Assembly (NCBI RefSeq): GCF_041928815.1
Contig: NZ_JBHFEI010000024.1
Span: forward strand, 1-32,706
Length of the DNA: 32,706 bases
Direction: 5' to 3'
DNA from: JBHFEI01 sp041928815
Lineage (GTDB): Bacteria; Pseudomonadota; Alphaproteobacteria; Rhizobiales; Rhizobiaceae
This document shows, in pieces, positions 15,992 through 24,365 of this stretch (its first letter is position 1; each line of letters begins with the position of its first letter). The position numbers and the translations under genes were made by a program. The notes below the pieces were generated by a model, which ran no database searches, was not told where the DNA came from, and saw only the letters and a list, made by a program, of their open reading frames with translations.

Positions 15992-16873
15992 TCAGACCCT
16001 TTCGATGTCGCGGTCGCCGAAGAGGCCGGCCGGGCGGATAAGGAGGAAGGCGACGGCGAGGATGTAGGCGAACCAGGTGGAGACGCTGCCGTTGACGATC
16101 GGCCCGAGATAGATGTCGGCGAGCGCCTCGCCGGCACCGACGATCAGGCCGCCGACGATCGCGCCGGGGATCGAGGAGAAGCCGCCGATGATCAGCACCG
16201 GCAGCGCCTTCAGCGTGACGAGCGACAGCGAGAACTGCACGCCCTGCCGCGCGCCCCAGAGCAGCCCCGCCACCAGCGCGACGACGCCGGCCACACTCCA
16301 GACGATGCGCCAGATCACCGGCAGGCGGATGCCGATCGACTGGGCGGCGAGCGTGTCGTCGGCGACCGCGCGCAGCGACACGCCCATCCGCGTCCGGCTG
16401 AAGACGATCGCCAGCACCGCGACGAGGGCGACGACGATGAGCGAGGCGGTGATGTCGAAACTGCTGATGAACAGGCCGTAATAGTCGTCCGCGATGTCTT
16501 CGATGCCGAGGTCGAGCATGTGCACGTCGGTGCCGAGGAAGAACTGGGCCGCGCCGTCGATGACGAAGGAGAGGCCGAGCGTCGCCATGAACAGCGTCAG
16601 CGGATCACGGTTGCGCAAAGGGCGCAGCACCGTCGCCTCGATCGCCACCGCGACCAGCACCATCAACGCCGATGTGGCGGCGAAGGCGACCCAGAAGTTC
16701 GCCCCGCGCTCGATGAGCGTGACGAAGACGAGGGCGGCGAGGAAGACCATCGCCCCTTGGGCGAAGTTGAACACGCCGGACGCCTTGTAGATCAGCACGA
16801 AGCCGATGGCGACGAGACCGTACATCAGCCCGGCGAACAGGCCTGCGATCAGCGTTTCGAGAAAGAATGCCAT
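15992..16873 (-). CDS. livH: ABC importer inner-membrane permease, LivH-like
   Basis: This is the partner of LivM in the membrane channel. The 293-residue protein opens MAFFLETLIAGLFAGLMYGL and contains IYKASGVFNFAQGAMVFLAA, the LivH hallmark. The coupling loop reads GVSLRAVADDTLAAQSIGIR, and PVLIIGGFSSIPGAIVGG follows towards the C-terminus. ATG 16873 is chosen over an upstream extension because homology and the first membrane helix begin there and GAGGGGG precedes it. It lies 10 bp after the livG stop. Confidence 0.93.
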   Translation of the reverse strand: MAFFLETLIAGLFAGLMYGLVAIGFVLIYKASGVFNFAQGAMVFLAALVFVTLIERGANFWVAFAATSALMVLVAVAIEATVLRPLRNRDPLTLFMATLGLSFVIDGAAQFFLGTDVHMLDLGIEDIADDYYGLFISSFDITASLIVVALVAVLAIVFSRTRMGVSLRAVADDTLAAQSIGIRLPVIWRIVWSVAGVVALVAGLLWGARQGVQFSLSLVTLKALPVLIIGGFSSIPGAIVGGLIVGAGEALADIYLGPIVNGSVSTWFAYILAVAFLLIRPAGLFGDRDIERV

Positions 16874-16883
16874 GTCCGCCCCC

Positions 16884-17651
16884 TCAATGGACCGTGCCGA
16901 GATAGGCGGCGATGACCTCGGGATCGTTGCGCACGGCCTCCGGCGTCCCGTCGGCGACCTTGCGGCCGTAGTCGAGCACGACGATGTGCCGGGCAAGACC
17001 GAGAACGATGCCGACATCGTGTTCGATCAGCACGATCGTCGTGCCGTAGGCGCGGTTGACCTCGGCGATGATCCGGCTCATCTCGCGCTTCTCGTCCTGG
17101 TTCATGCCGGCCATCGGCTCATCGAGCAGCAGCAGCTTCGGCTGGGACACGAGGGCGCGGGCGAGGTCGACGCGCTTCTGCGTGCCGTAGGAGAGCGACG
17201 AGACGATGCGGTCGCGCTCCGCCTCCAGCCCCAGGAAGCCGATCACGCGGTCTGCGCGCGCGGCGAAGTCGCGCCGTTCGGCGCGGTCGCGGCCGAAGCG
17301 GAAGACGGTCTCGACGACATTCGCCGTGCCATGGCGGGCAAGGCCGGCCAGAACGTTTTCGCGCACCGTCAGGCGGCGGAACAGCGCGTTGTGCTGGAAG
17401 GTGCGACCGATGCCGAGGCGCGCCGCCCTGCCCGGCCGGATCGCCTCGAAGCGGGCACCGTTGAAGACGATGTCGCCGGAATCGGCGCGATAGACGCCGT
17501 TGATGACGTTGAGCAGCGAGCTCTTGCCGGCGCCGTTCGGGCCGATTAGGGCGCAAATCTCGCCTTCCTCGACCGAAAAGCTGAGCGCGTTCAGCGTCTT
17601 GACGCCGCGGAAGGACAATGACACCTCACTGAGGTCGAGAAGGCTCGCCAT
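16884..17651 (-). CDS. livG: Branched-chain-amino-acid-type ABC transporter ATPase, LivG-like
   Basis: This is the second ATPase of the importer. The 255-residue protein has Walker A GPNGAGKSS (37-45), a Q-loop GIGRTFQHNALF, signature LSYGTQKRVDLARAL and Walker B LLLLDEPMAGMN. The LivG-typical segment VIGFLGLEAERDRIVSSLSY precedes the signature. The signature is SYGTQ rather than the common SGGQ, a change also seen in LivG relatives. The ATG at 17651 lies 7 bp after the stop of the monooxygenase gene. Confidence 0.93.
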   Translation of the reverse strand: MASLLDLSEVSLSFRGVKTLNALSFSVEEGEICALIGPNGAGKSSLLNVINGVYRADSGDIVFNGARFEAIRPGRAARLGIGRTFQHNALFRRLTVRENVLAGLARHGTANVVETVFRFGRDRAERRDFAARADRVIGFLGLEAERDRIVSSLSYGTQKRVDLARALVSQPKLLLLDEPMAGMNQDEKREMSRIIAEVNRAYGTTIVLIEHDVGIVLGLARHIVVLDYGRKVADGTPEAVRNDPEVIAAYLGTVH

Positions 17652-17658
17652 CGCCGCC

Positions 17659-19083
17659 TCAGCCCTTCGCCGTCTTCAGCGTCGCGACGGTCGCCCGCTC
17701 CGCCGCCTCGCGCCGCTTGACCGCCTCGATGTCGCGATAGCCGTTGGCGGGATGGGTCGCGGGCAGGTAGGGGCCCTCTCCGAACAGCTTTTCGCGTAGC
17801 GTGCCGGGCCGGTAGGCGGTCGGATAGGCGCCGCGGCGCTGCAATTCGGGCACGATGAGGTTGACCACGTCCTCGAAACTGTCGGGCGTCACCGCATAGG
17901 CGAGGTTGAAGCCGTCAACATCGGTATCCTCGACCCACTCCTGCAGGATGTCGGCGATGCGCGTCGGCGAGCCGACGATGACCGGCCCAAGCCCGCCGAT
18001 GCCGCCGAACTTCGCCAGTTCGTCGATCGTCCAGGACTTGTCGCCGCCGGCGATATGCTCGACGAAGGACTTGATGGCATTGGTCTCGATCCTCTGCACC
18101 ACGTCTTCCGGCGCGTACTGGCCGAAATCGATGCCGCTCCAGCCGGACATGAAGACGAGCGATCCGTCGCGCGAGACGTAGGAACGGTAGTCCTCGAACT
18201 TCTTCTGCGCCTTCTCCTCCGTCTCGTCGGTGATGATGGTGAGAAGCGTGTAGATATAGACCTTCGACGGATCGCGGCCGGCCTCGGCGATCCTGCGGCG
18301 GATCTCGCCGACATAGGCCTTCAGCACCGATTTCGTCGGCGCGGCGACGAAGATGCATTCGGCATGGGCGGCGGCAAAGGCCTTGCCGGCCCCCGAAGCG
18401 CCCGCCTGGTAGAGCACCGGCGTGCGCTGCGGCGAGGGCTCAGTCAGTCCGTATCCAGGCACGTCGAAATAGGTGCCCTTGTGGCCGATCTCGTGCACCT
18501 TTTCCGGATGGGTGAAGACGCGCTTTTCCCGGTCGCGGACGACGGCGCCCTCCTCCCAGGACCCCTCGAGCAGCTTGTAGAGCACCTCGACATATTCGGC
18601 GGCGACGTCATAGCGGTTGTCGTGGCGGCGAAGACCGCCCTCGCCGATGTTCTTCGCGCCGCTCTCCAGATAGGAGGTGACGATGTTCCAGCCGACCCGG
18701 CCTTTCGTGTGATGGTCCGCGGTGGCGATCCGCCGGGCGAAGGTGTAGGGGTGCTCGAAGGAGGTCGAGGCGGTGATGCCGATGCCGAGATGCTCCGTCG
18801 CCAGCGCGATGGGTGCCGCGAGCTGCAGCGGATCGTTGACCGGAAGCTGCGCCGCCTGGTGGATCGCGTGGTGGTTCGAGCCCTTGTAGACGTCGTAATA
18901 GCCGATGACGTCGGCGATGAAGATGCCGTCGAAGACACCTCTTTCCAGCGTGCGGGCAAGGTCCTGCCAATAGTCGAGGTCCTTGTATTTCCACGACGTG
19001 TCGCGCGGATGCGCCCACAGGCCGGGCGACTGGTGTCCGACGCAGTTCATGTCGAAGGCATTGAAGCGGATCGCCCGTGTCAT
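17659..19083 (-). CDS. Flavin-dependent monooxygenase of the NtaA/SnaA/DszA family
   Basis: This is a bacterial-luciferase-fold monooxygenase that uses FMNH2 from a separate reductase. The 474-residue product shows the family blocks ARTLERGVFDGIFIADVIGYYDVYKG, ATEHLGIGITASTSFEHPYTFAR, KGRVGWNIVTSYLESGAKNIG and TPVLYQAGASGAGKAFAAAHAECIF, in order, with a normal length. Relatives cleave sulfones (DszA), nitrilotriacetate (NtaA) or oxidise pristinamycin precursors (SnaA). As first gene of an operon with a Liv-type importer and a DszC-like enzyme, it probably attacks an imported organosulfur or amine compound. ATG 19083 follows GGGAG with suitable spacing. No flavin reductase gene is present in the window. 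Confidence 0.9.
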   Translation of the reverse strand: MTRAIRFNAFDMNCVGHQSPGLWAHPRDTSWKYKDLDYWQDLARTLERGVFDGIFIADVIGYYDVYKGSNHHAIHQAAQLPVNDPLQLAAPIALATEHLGIGITASTSFEHPYTFARRIATADHHTKGRVGWNIVTSYLESGAKNIGEGGLRRHDNRYDVAAEYVEVLYKLLEGSWEEGAVVRDREKRVFTHPEKVHEIGHKGTYFDVPGYGLTEPSPQRTPVLYQAGASGAGKAFAAAHAECIFVAAPTKSVLKAYVGEIRRRIAEAGRDPSKVYIYTLLTIITDETEEKAQKKFEDYRSYVSRDGSLVFMSGWSGIDFGQYAPEDVVQRIETNAIKSFVEHIAGGDKSWTIDELAKFGGIGGLGPVIVGSPTRIADILQEWVEDTDVDGFNLAYAVTPDSFEDVVNLIVPELQRRGAYPTAYRPGTLREKLFGEGPYLPATHPANGYRDIEAVKRREAAERATVATLKTAKG

Positions 19084-19376
19084 TCTTGGCTCCCAGATCA
19101 GCAGAGGACCGAAACCTAAGGCCTCGCCGTCAGGAAACCGAGTTTTTCCATTTTTTATATAGATTGAATTCGAGAATAGTTTTCCAAGCGGCGCGATGGG
19201 CGTGGCACGCCGGGATCGCGACACTGTGGGCCGAAGCGGGTGCGCCCCCGATCCCGTGTCATCGCCGCACGCACGCAAACGGATCGTTCACCACGGCGCA
19301 AGCGCGGGCCGGCGCTTTAGCACTCCATTACATTTTCGGGCGCAGTGTCGGCCGCATCTGATTGGAGGAATGTTCC
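19084..19376. promoter_or_regulatory. Divergent promoter region between the monooxygenase operon and herA
   Basis: This 293-bp gap has no supported gene. An AT-rich island at about 19138-19185 (including TATATA and GAATTC) is the most likely site of the operon promoter on the minus strand, but I find no well-spaced -35/-10 pair. A perfect dyad AAGCGC-N6-GCGCTT at 19300-19317 lies nearer herA and may be an operator for that side. Confidence 0.4.
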
Positions 19377-21149
19377 GTGCATATCGAATCCGCGTTCCCG
19401 CTCCGGGCGCCCGTTGGCTCGACGCCCTTCGCAACGGTCATCTCCTGCCGGGGATCCAAGGCGAAGATCGGCTTTGCCATCGCGTCCGGAATTCCCGGCG
19501 CGCGCGCGACCGTCGGCCAGTTCATTCTTGTCCGTCAGGGCAAGGGCGGTGCCGTCGGCATGATCAACGAGGTCTCGTCGGGCAAGGCGATGGCTTCCGA
19601 AGGGCATGAGGTCGTCGCCGATATCGACCTGATGGGCGAGATCGTCGTCGATGCCGGCGGGCGGCTCGGCTTCGACCGCGGCGTGCGCCACTATCCGGCC
19701 ATCGGCGATCAGGTCGAGCTTCTGCCGCAGGACGCGCTCGATCTGATCCAGGGATCCTTCGCCGGTCCGGCGATCCGCGTCGGCTCCGTCGCGGGCGACG
19801 GCACCCACCCGGTCTCGATCGATGCGGACGGCCTCTACGCCAAGCATTTCGCCGTGATGGGCTCGACGGGGGTCGGCAAGTCGAGCGGCACCGCCGTCAT
19901 CCTCAACGCGCTGGTGGCGGCGCGTCCGAAAGTGCGCATCCTGCTCCTCGACGTGCACAACGAATACACCCATTGCTTCGACAGGCGCGCCTCGGTGATC
20001 GACGCGAAGACGCTGCGGCTTCCCTTCTGGCTGTTCAACTTCGACGAGCTGACCGACGCGATCTATGGCGGCCGCCCGGCCGTGATGGAGGAACTCGACA
20101 TTCTCGCCGAGCTCATCCCCGTGGCGAAATCCACCTATTCCGCGCTGAAATCCGGCGCCGAGCGCACGCTCCTCACCCGCCGCCAGACCCGGCAGAGCGG
20201 CTTCACCGTCGACACACCCTCGCCCTTCCTCATCCAGGACCTGATCAAGCTCATCGACGAGCGCATGGGCAAGCTCGAGAACCGCGCGACGCGCATGGTC
20301 CACCACCGGCTGATGACGCGCATCGAGACGGTGCGCAACGATCCGCGCTACGCCTTCATGTTCGAGAACGCCAATGTCGGCGGCGATACGATGGCGCAGG
20401 TGCTGGAGCAGCTCTTCTCCGTCGGGACCGACCGTTCGGGCATCACCCTGCTGAAGCTGGCGGAACTTCCGGGCGAAGTGGTCGACGCGGCGGTCTGCGT
20501 CATCCTGCGCATGGCGTTCGAGTTCGGCCTTTGGAGCGACGGCGGCTCGCCGCTGCTGATCGTCTGCGAGGAGGCCCATCGCTTCGCCTCGGCCGATCCG
20601 GGCAGCGGCTTCGCCCCGGTCCGGCGGATCCTCTGTCGCATCGCCAAGGAGGGGCGCAAATACGGCGTGCATCTCGGCCTCGTCACCCAGCGGCCGGCGG
20701 AGCTCGATCCGACCATCGTCTCGCAGTGCAGCTCGCTCTTCATGATGCGCATGGCGAACGACCGCGACCAGCAGCTTCTGCGCTCGGCGATGGCCGATTC
20801 GGCCGCCAACCTCCTGAATTTCCTGCCGTCGCTCGGAACCGGCGAGGTGATCGCCGCGGGCGAGGCGATCGCCCTGCCGATGCGCTTCGCCTTCGACCGG
20901 CTGCCGGCGCGGCAATTGCCGGCGAGCGACCAGATCGAGGCGCGCGGCGGCGAAAACGGCGGGTTCGGCGCACAGGATCAGGTCAACAGGGCAATCGAAC
21001 GCTGGCGGAAGGCATCGAGCGTCGGCGCCGGCGCCATCGGCAGCCTCGACGAGAGCCGCGGCGGCCAGGACACGGAGACCGGCCAGTCCGCCGTCAACCG
21101 CGCCCTGCACGCCGCCCTTCGCAACGATGTCGGCTCGAGCCGCTTCTGA
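19377..21149 (+). CDS. HerA-like hexameric ATPase (DUF87)
   Basis: HerA-family proteins are hexameric DNA-translocating ATPases that in archaea work with the nuclease NurA, and in bacteria occur with various partners, some in defence. The 590-residue protein has an N-terminal barrel-like region (about residues 15-140), Walker A GSTGVGKSS (162-170), LLLDVHNEY (190s), Walker B LLIVCEEAHRF (393-403) and LGLVTQRPAELDP followed by a sensor-like segment. The last 60 residues are low-complexity and polar. GTG 19377 is preferred because GGAGGAA (19364-19370) lies the right distance upstream; an in-frame TTG at 19362 has none. No NurA, SIR2 or other nuclease partner adjoins. The following gene, 15 bp downstream, is a cyclic-di-GMP protein. 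Confidence 0.85.
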   Translation: MHIESAFPLRAPVGSTPFATVISCRGSKAKIGFAIASGIPGARATVGQFILVRQGKGGAVGMINEVSSGKAMASEGHEVVADIDLMGEIVVDAGGRLGFDRGVRHYPAIGDQVELLPQDALDLIQGSFAGPAIRVGSVAGDGTHPVSIDADGLYAKHFAVMGSTGVGKSSGTAVILNALVAARPKVRILLLDVHNEYTHCFDRRASVIDAKTLRLPFWLFNFDELTDAIYGGRPAVMEELDILAELIPVAKSTYSALKSGAERTLLTRRQTRQSGFTVDTPSPFLIQDLIKLIDERMGKLENRATRMVHHRLMTRIETVRNDPRYAFMFENANVGGDTMAQVLEQLFSVGTDRSGITLLKLAELPGEVVDAAVCVILRMAFEFGLWSDGGSPLLIVCEEAHRFASADPGSGFAPVRRILCRIAKEGRKYGVHLGLVTQRPAELDPTIVSQCSSLFMMRMANDRDQQLLRSAMADSAANLLNFLPSLGTGEVIAAGEAIALPMRFAFDRLPARQLPASDQIEARGGENGGFGAQDQVNRAIERWRKASSVGAGAIGSLDESRGGQDTETGQSAVNRALHAALRNDVGSSRF

Positions 21150-21164
21150 CCGGCGGGGCGGACC

Positions 21165-22784
21165 ATGACGGGCAACGATGCAAGAATGAGGGCGGACGAG
21201 CGGATCGACGGCGTCGACCGGCCGGTGCCTCCGATGGCGATCGAGCGGCTCCTCGACGCCCTCCCCTTCGGCCTTTCGCTCCGGACCCGGCGGGGCGAGC
21301 GGATCTACGCCAATCCCGCCGCCGGATCTGCCTCGACCCGCCCGGGCATGGAACGGCGCGATTTCGACATCGAGGTCGCCGGAGATGCCTACACGGTGTC
21401 GCTCGCCCTCGACGAGACGGAGCGCAATGCGCGCGAGCAGACGCTGATCGAGCGCGCCTATTTCGACGAGTTGACCGGCTTGCCGAACCGGCGCCTGATC
21501 GAGCAGAGCGTGGCGAGCCATGCGGCGGCGTCACGCGCGCCCTTCGCGCTCGTCTTCATCGACGTCGACCGCTTCAAGCATGTCAACGACCATTACGGCC
21601 ATGACGCGGGCGACCTCCTGCTGGTCGAGATCGCGAAGCGCCTGTCGCGCAACCTGCGGCCCTCGGACATGCTGGCGCGCCTCGGCGGCGACGAGTTCCT
21701 GCTGTTCCTGTCGCCGCTCGACGACGCGGCGACGGCGGAGGCGGAGATCCGCGCGCTGTCGCGCAGCCTTTCCGTGCCCTATTACATCGGCAACGAGGAG
21801 ATCCACTCGTCCGCCTCGATCGGGGTGAGCCTCTATCCGGTCCACGGCGCGGACTACGAGACGCTGCGCGCCAATGCCGATCGCGCCATGTATCGCAGCA
21901 AGGGCAGCGGCCTCGGGCATGTGCAGTTCTTCGACGACAGCATCGAGCATGCGGCGATCGAGCAGGGGCGCCGCGAGGAACTGCTGCGCCTGATGGTGCG
22001 CGAACGGCGCGTGACCTGCGCCTACCAGCCGAAATTCGACATCCGCAGCAACACCGTCTGCGGCGTGGAGGTGCTGCTGCGCTTCGTCGACGACGGCGGC
22101 AACATCATCGGGCCCGGCGGCTTCATCGAGCTTGCCGTCGAGCTCGGCATGATGGACGAGCTCTGCCATCTCGTCGTCGAAAGGACGCTGGACGCGCTCG
22201 ACCTGATCGACGAGACGTTCGGCGCGAACGTAACGATCAGCGTCAATGTCGCCGCGCGCCAGGCGACCGACCTCGCCTTCATGCGCGGCCTTCTCGCCCG
22301 TATCGCGGCGAGCGGAGCGGCGGGGCGGTTTCTCCTAGAAATCACCGAGGAAGCCTTCGTCTCCAAGGCGAGCTTCCAGCAGCAGGTGCTGCCGCTGATC
22401 CGCCAGATCGGCGCGAAAGTCTCGATCGACGATTTCGGCGTCGGCTATTCCTCGCTCTCGGCCCTTGCCGAGATCACCGCCGACGAGGTCAAGATCGACC
22501 GCTCCTTCATCACCAAGCTGCACCAGCGCCCGCGCAGCCAGAACGTGCTGCGCGCGATCGAGGCGCTGAGCCATTCGCTCGGGATGAAGATCGTGGTCGA
22601 GGGGGTCGAGGAGCGCGAGGAACTCGACTACCTGATGGCGCATACCGGCATCCGCATCGTCCAGGGCTACTATTTCTCGAAGCCAGTGGTGCTCGACCGG
22701 CGGATCGGCGACGGTCCGCATCCGCTCGCGCTGCGGAGCACCCTCCGGCCCGTCACGCAGAACCGCGCCGGCATCGGCCGCTGA
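21165..22784 (+). CDS. GGDEF-EAL cyclic-di-GMP turnover protein
   Basis: This protein is predicted to make and/or break cyclic-di-GMP in the cytoplasm. Its 539 residues comprise a short PAS-like N-terminus (about 25-90), a GGDEF domain (about 95-260) and an EAL domain (about 270-515). The GGDEF motif (174-178) is intact, and an inhibitory RxxD site (RPSD, 165-168) lies five residues before it. In the EAL domain the signature is EVL (302-304), but the residues expected for metal binding and catalysis are present: E302, N361, E392, D422-D423, K443, E479 and Q500. Both activities are therefore possible. No membrane segment is seen. It is co-directional with the HerA gene with a 15-bp gap and may be co-transcribed. 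Confidence 0.93.
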   Translation: MTGNDARMRADERIDGVDRPVPPMAIERLLDALPFGLSLRTRRGERIYANPAAGSASTRPGMERRDFDIEVAGDAYTVSLALDETERNAREQTLIERAYFDELTGLPNRRLIEQSVASHAAASRAPFALVFIDVDRFKHVNDHYGHDAGDLLLVEIAKRLSRNLRPSDMLARLGGDEFLLFLSPLDDAATAEAEIRALSRSLSVPYYIGNEEIHSSASIGVSLYPVHGADYETLRANADRAMYRSKGSGLGHVQFFDDSIEHAAIEQGRREELLRLMVRERRVTCAYQPKFDIRSNTVCGVEVLLRFVDDGGNIIGPGGFIELAVELGMMDELCHLVVERTLDALDLIDETFGANVTISVNVAARQATDLAFMRGLLARIAASGAAGRFLLEITEEAFVSKASFQQQVLPLIRQIGAKVSIDDFGVGYSSLSALAEITADEVKIDRSFITKLHQRPRSQNVLRAIEALSHSLGMKIVVEGVEEREELDYLMAHTGIRIVQGYYFSKPVVLDRRIGDGPHPLALRSTLRPVTQNRAGIGR

Positions 22785-22815
22785 CGATGCCCTTTCTTCC
22801 CGGAAAGCCGGAGCC

Positions 22816-22836
22816 CGTCGCCATCATCGGGCGACG
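22816..22836. terminator. Hairpin between convergent genes
   Basis: CGTCGCC and GGCGACG pair over a 7-nt loop in the 70-bp gap between the GGDEF-EAL stop and the aminotransferase stop. A pyrimidine-rich CTCCTTTCTCC follows on the plus strand, so it may end the plus-strand unit. Confidence 0.45.
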
Positions 22837-22854
22837 CGCTCCTTTCTCCATGGC

Positions 22855-24267
22855 TTACCCGTTGGCGAGGTCGACCTTGTCACGCACCAGCTCGTCGTGG
22901 ACGAAGCCGATCGCCTTCTTCAGCCCGGTCACCAGCTCGTCGATGTTGTCGTCGCTGAGGATCAGCGGCGGCGACATCGCCATGACGGTGCGGTGCGGCA
23001 GGGCGCGCACGAGGATGCCCTCGTGATATCCCCGCGCCATCACGCGCGGACCGACTTTCAGGCCAAGGTTCAGCTCCTGCTTCGTCGCCTTGTCGGCGAC
23101 GAGTTCGACGCCGATCATCAGGCCCTCGCCGCGAATGTCGCCGACCAGCGGGTGGTCGCCGAGCTCCGCCTTCAGCCGGGCCTTCAGGGCTGCGCCGGCG
23201 CGCGCGGCATTGTCAACAAGGTTTTCCCGCTCGAGAATGTCCAGATTGGCGAGCGCCGCCGCCGCGCAGGTCGGATGCGCCGAATAGGTCAGGCCGTGGC
23301 CGAAGCCCGGCATCTTCGGCGCGGTCTCCTTCAGCACGGTCCAGATCTTCTCGTTGATGACGCTGGCCGAGATCGGCAGATAGCCGCTCGAGAGCCCCTT
23401 CGCCATCGTCATGATGTCGGGTCGGATGTTGAACTTGTCCGAGCCGAACCTGGTGCCGAGACGGCCGAAGCCGCAAATCACCTCGTCGGCGATCATCAGC
23501 ACGTCATATCTGTCGAGAACCGCCTGGATCGCCGGGAAATAGCCCTCCGGCGGCACCAGCACGCCGCCCGTCCCCATCAGCGGCTCGGCGATGAAGGCGG
23601 CGACCGTGTCCGGTCCTTCCGCAAGAATCAGTGCCTCGAGTTCGGCGGCGAGATAGGCGGTGAAGTCCGCCTCGCTCATGCCGGCCGGCTTCTCCCGATA
23701 GGTATCGACCGAATGGGTGTGCTTCATCATCGGCAGCGGCAGGTCGAAGGCGACGTGGTTGATCGGCAGGCCGGTAAGGCTGCCGGACGCGACCGATACG
23801 CCGTGATAGGCGCGCTTTCGCGACAGGATCTTCTTCTTTTCCGGCAGCCCGCGCATGTTGTTGTAGTACCAGACGATCTTGACATTGGTGTCGTTGGCGT
23901 CCGAGCCGCCCGAACCGAAGATCACCTTGCTCATGCCCGGCGGCGTCCAGCGCAGGACGCGGTCGGCGAGCAGGATCGACGGCTCGTTCGACATCGAAGT
24001 GAAGGAATGGAAATAGGGCAGCGTCGTCGACTGCCTGTGGATCGCGTCTGCAATTTCGGTCCGGCCATAGCCGACATTGACGCACCAGAGGCCCGCGGCG
24101 CCGTCGAGGTAGCGGTTGCCCTTGCTGTCCGTCACATGGACGCCGGACCCGCCGACCATGATGCGCGGACCATTGGCGAGATGGTCGGAGATCGAGGTCG
24201 AGGGGTGGAGAAGGGTGCGAACATCCATCTCCTCGAGCGTCTGGTTGTGATGGGGGTCGATGGTCAT
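22855..24267 (-). CDS. Class III (omega) aminotransferase, PLP-dependent
   Basis: The product transfers a terminal amino group from an omega-amino acid or amine to pyruvate or a keto acid. The 470-residue protein has FGSGGSDANDTNVKIVWYYN (117-136) for cofactor phosphate binding, RAYHGVSVASGSLTG, the aspartate of ADEVICGFGRLG (D261) and the PLP lysine K290 in TMAKGLSSGYLPIS. It is full length, and its sequence style resembles SpuC and beta-alanine/omega-amino-acid:pyruvate aminotransferases. It follows the PotC-like permease gene by 98 bp, and a TGTGATCACA palindrome lies in that gap, 41-50 bp before its ATG, so it can probably be transcribed both with the transporter and alone. A likely role is removal of the amino group from the product of the HyuA/HyuB reaction. 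Confidence 0.92.
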   Translation of the reverse strand: MTIDPHHNQTLEEMDVRTLLHPSTSISDHLANGPRIMVGGSGVHVTDSKGNRYLDGAAGLWCVNVGYGRTEIADAIHRQSTTLPYFHSFTSMSNEPSILLADRVLRWTPPGMSKVIFGSGGSDANDTNVKIVWYYNNMRGLPEKKKILSRKRAYHGVSVASGSLTGLPINHVAFDLPLPMMKHTHSVDTYREKPAGMSEADFTAYLAAELEALILAEGPDTVAAFIAEPLMGTGGVLVPPEGYFPAIQAVLDRYDVLMIADEVICGFGRLGTRFGSDKFNIRPDIMTMAKGLSSGYLPISASVINEKIWTVLKETAPKMPGFGHGLTYSAHPTCAAAALANLDILERENLVDNAARAGAALKARLKAELGDHPLVGDIRGEGLMIGVELVADKATKQELNLGLKVGPRVMARGYHEGILVRALPHRTVMAMSPPLILSDDNIDELVTGLKKAIGFVHDELVRDKVDLANG

Positions 24268-24307
24268 GGGTCTGTCCTCACGATAGGGATCTGCGGTTTT
24301 TGTGTTT

Positions 24308-24317
24308 TGTGATCACA
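24308..24317. promoter_or_regulatory. Operator palindrome TGTGATCACA, copy 1
   Basis: A perfect 10-bp palindrome in the gap upstream of the aminotransferase gene. The same 10-mer occurs twice in the divergent potA-hyuB region (28512-28521 and 28621-28630) and I noticed no further copy. Its form suits a dimeric repressor such as a GntR-family protein; the regulator is not encoded in the window. Confidence 0.65.
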
Positions 24318-24365
24318 GGTATTGATGGAAAACTCTCTGTCCTCCCCGCCGGGTCGAGGGCGCAA

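Noticed and set aside
13637..16915. A continuous plus-strand open frame of over 1000 codons.
   Set aside because: It is antisense to the binding protein, LivM and LivH genes, all of which have clear homology; its Arg/Asp/Glu-rich content is typical of antisense GC-rich shadows.
19377..21149. A named defence system built on the HerA ATPase.
   Set aside because: Known HerA defence units include a nuclease or SIR2-type partner, and none is adjacent.
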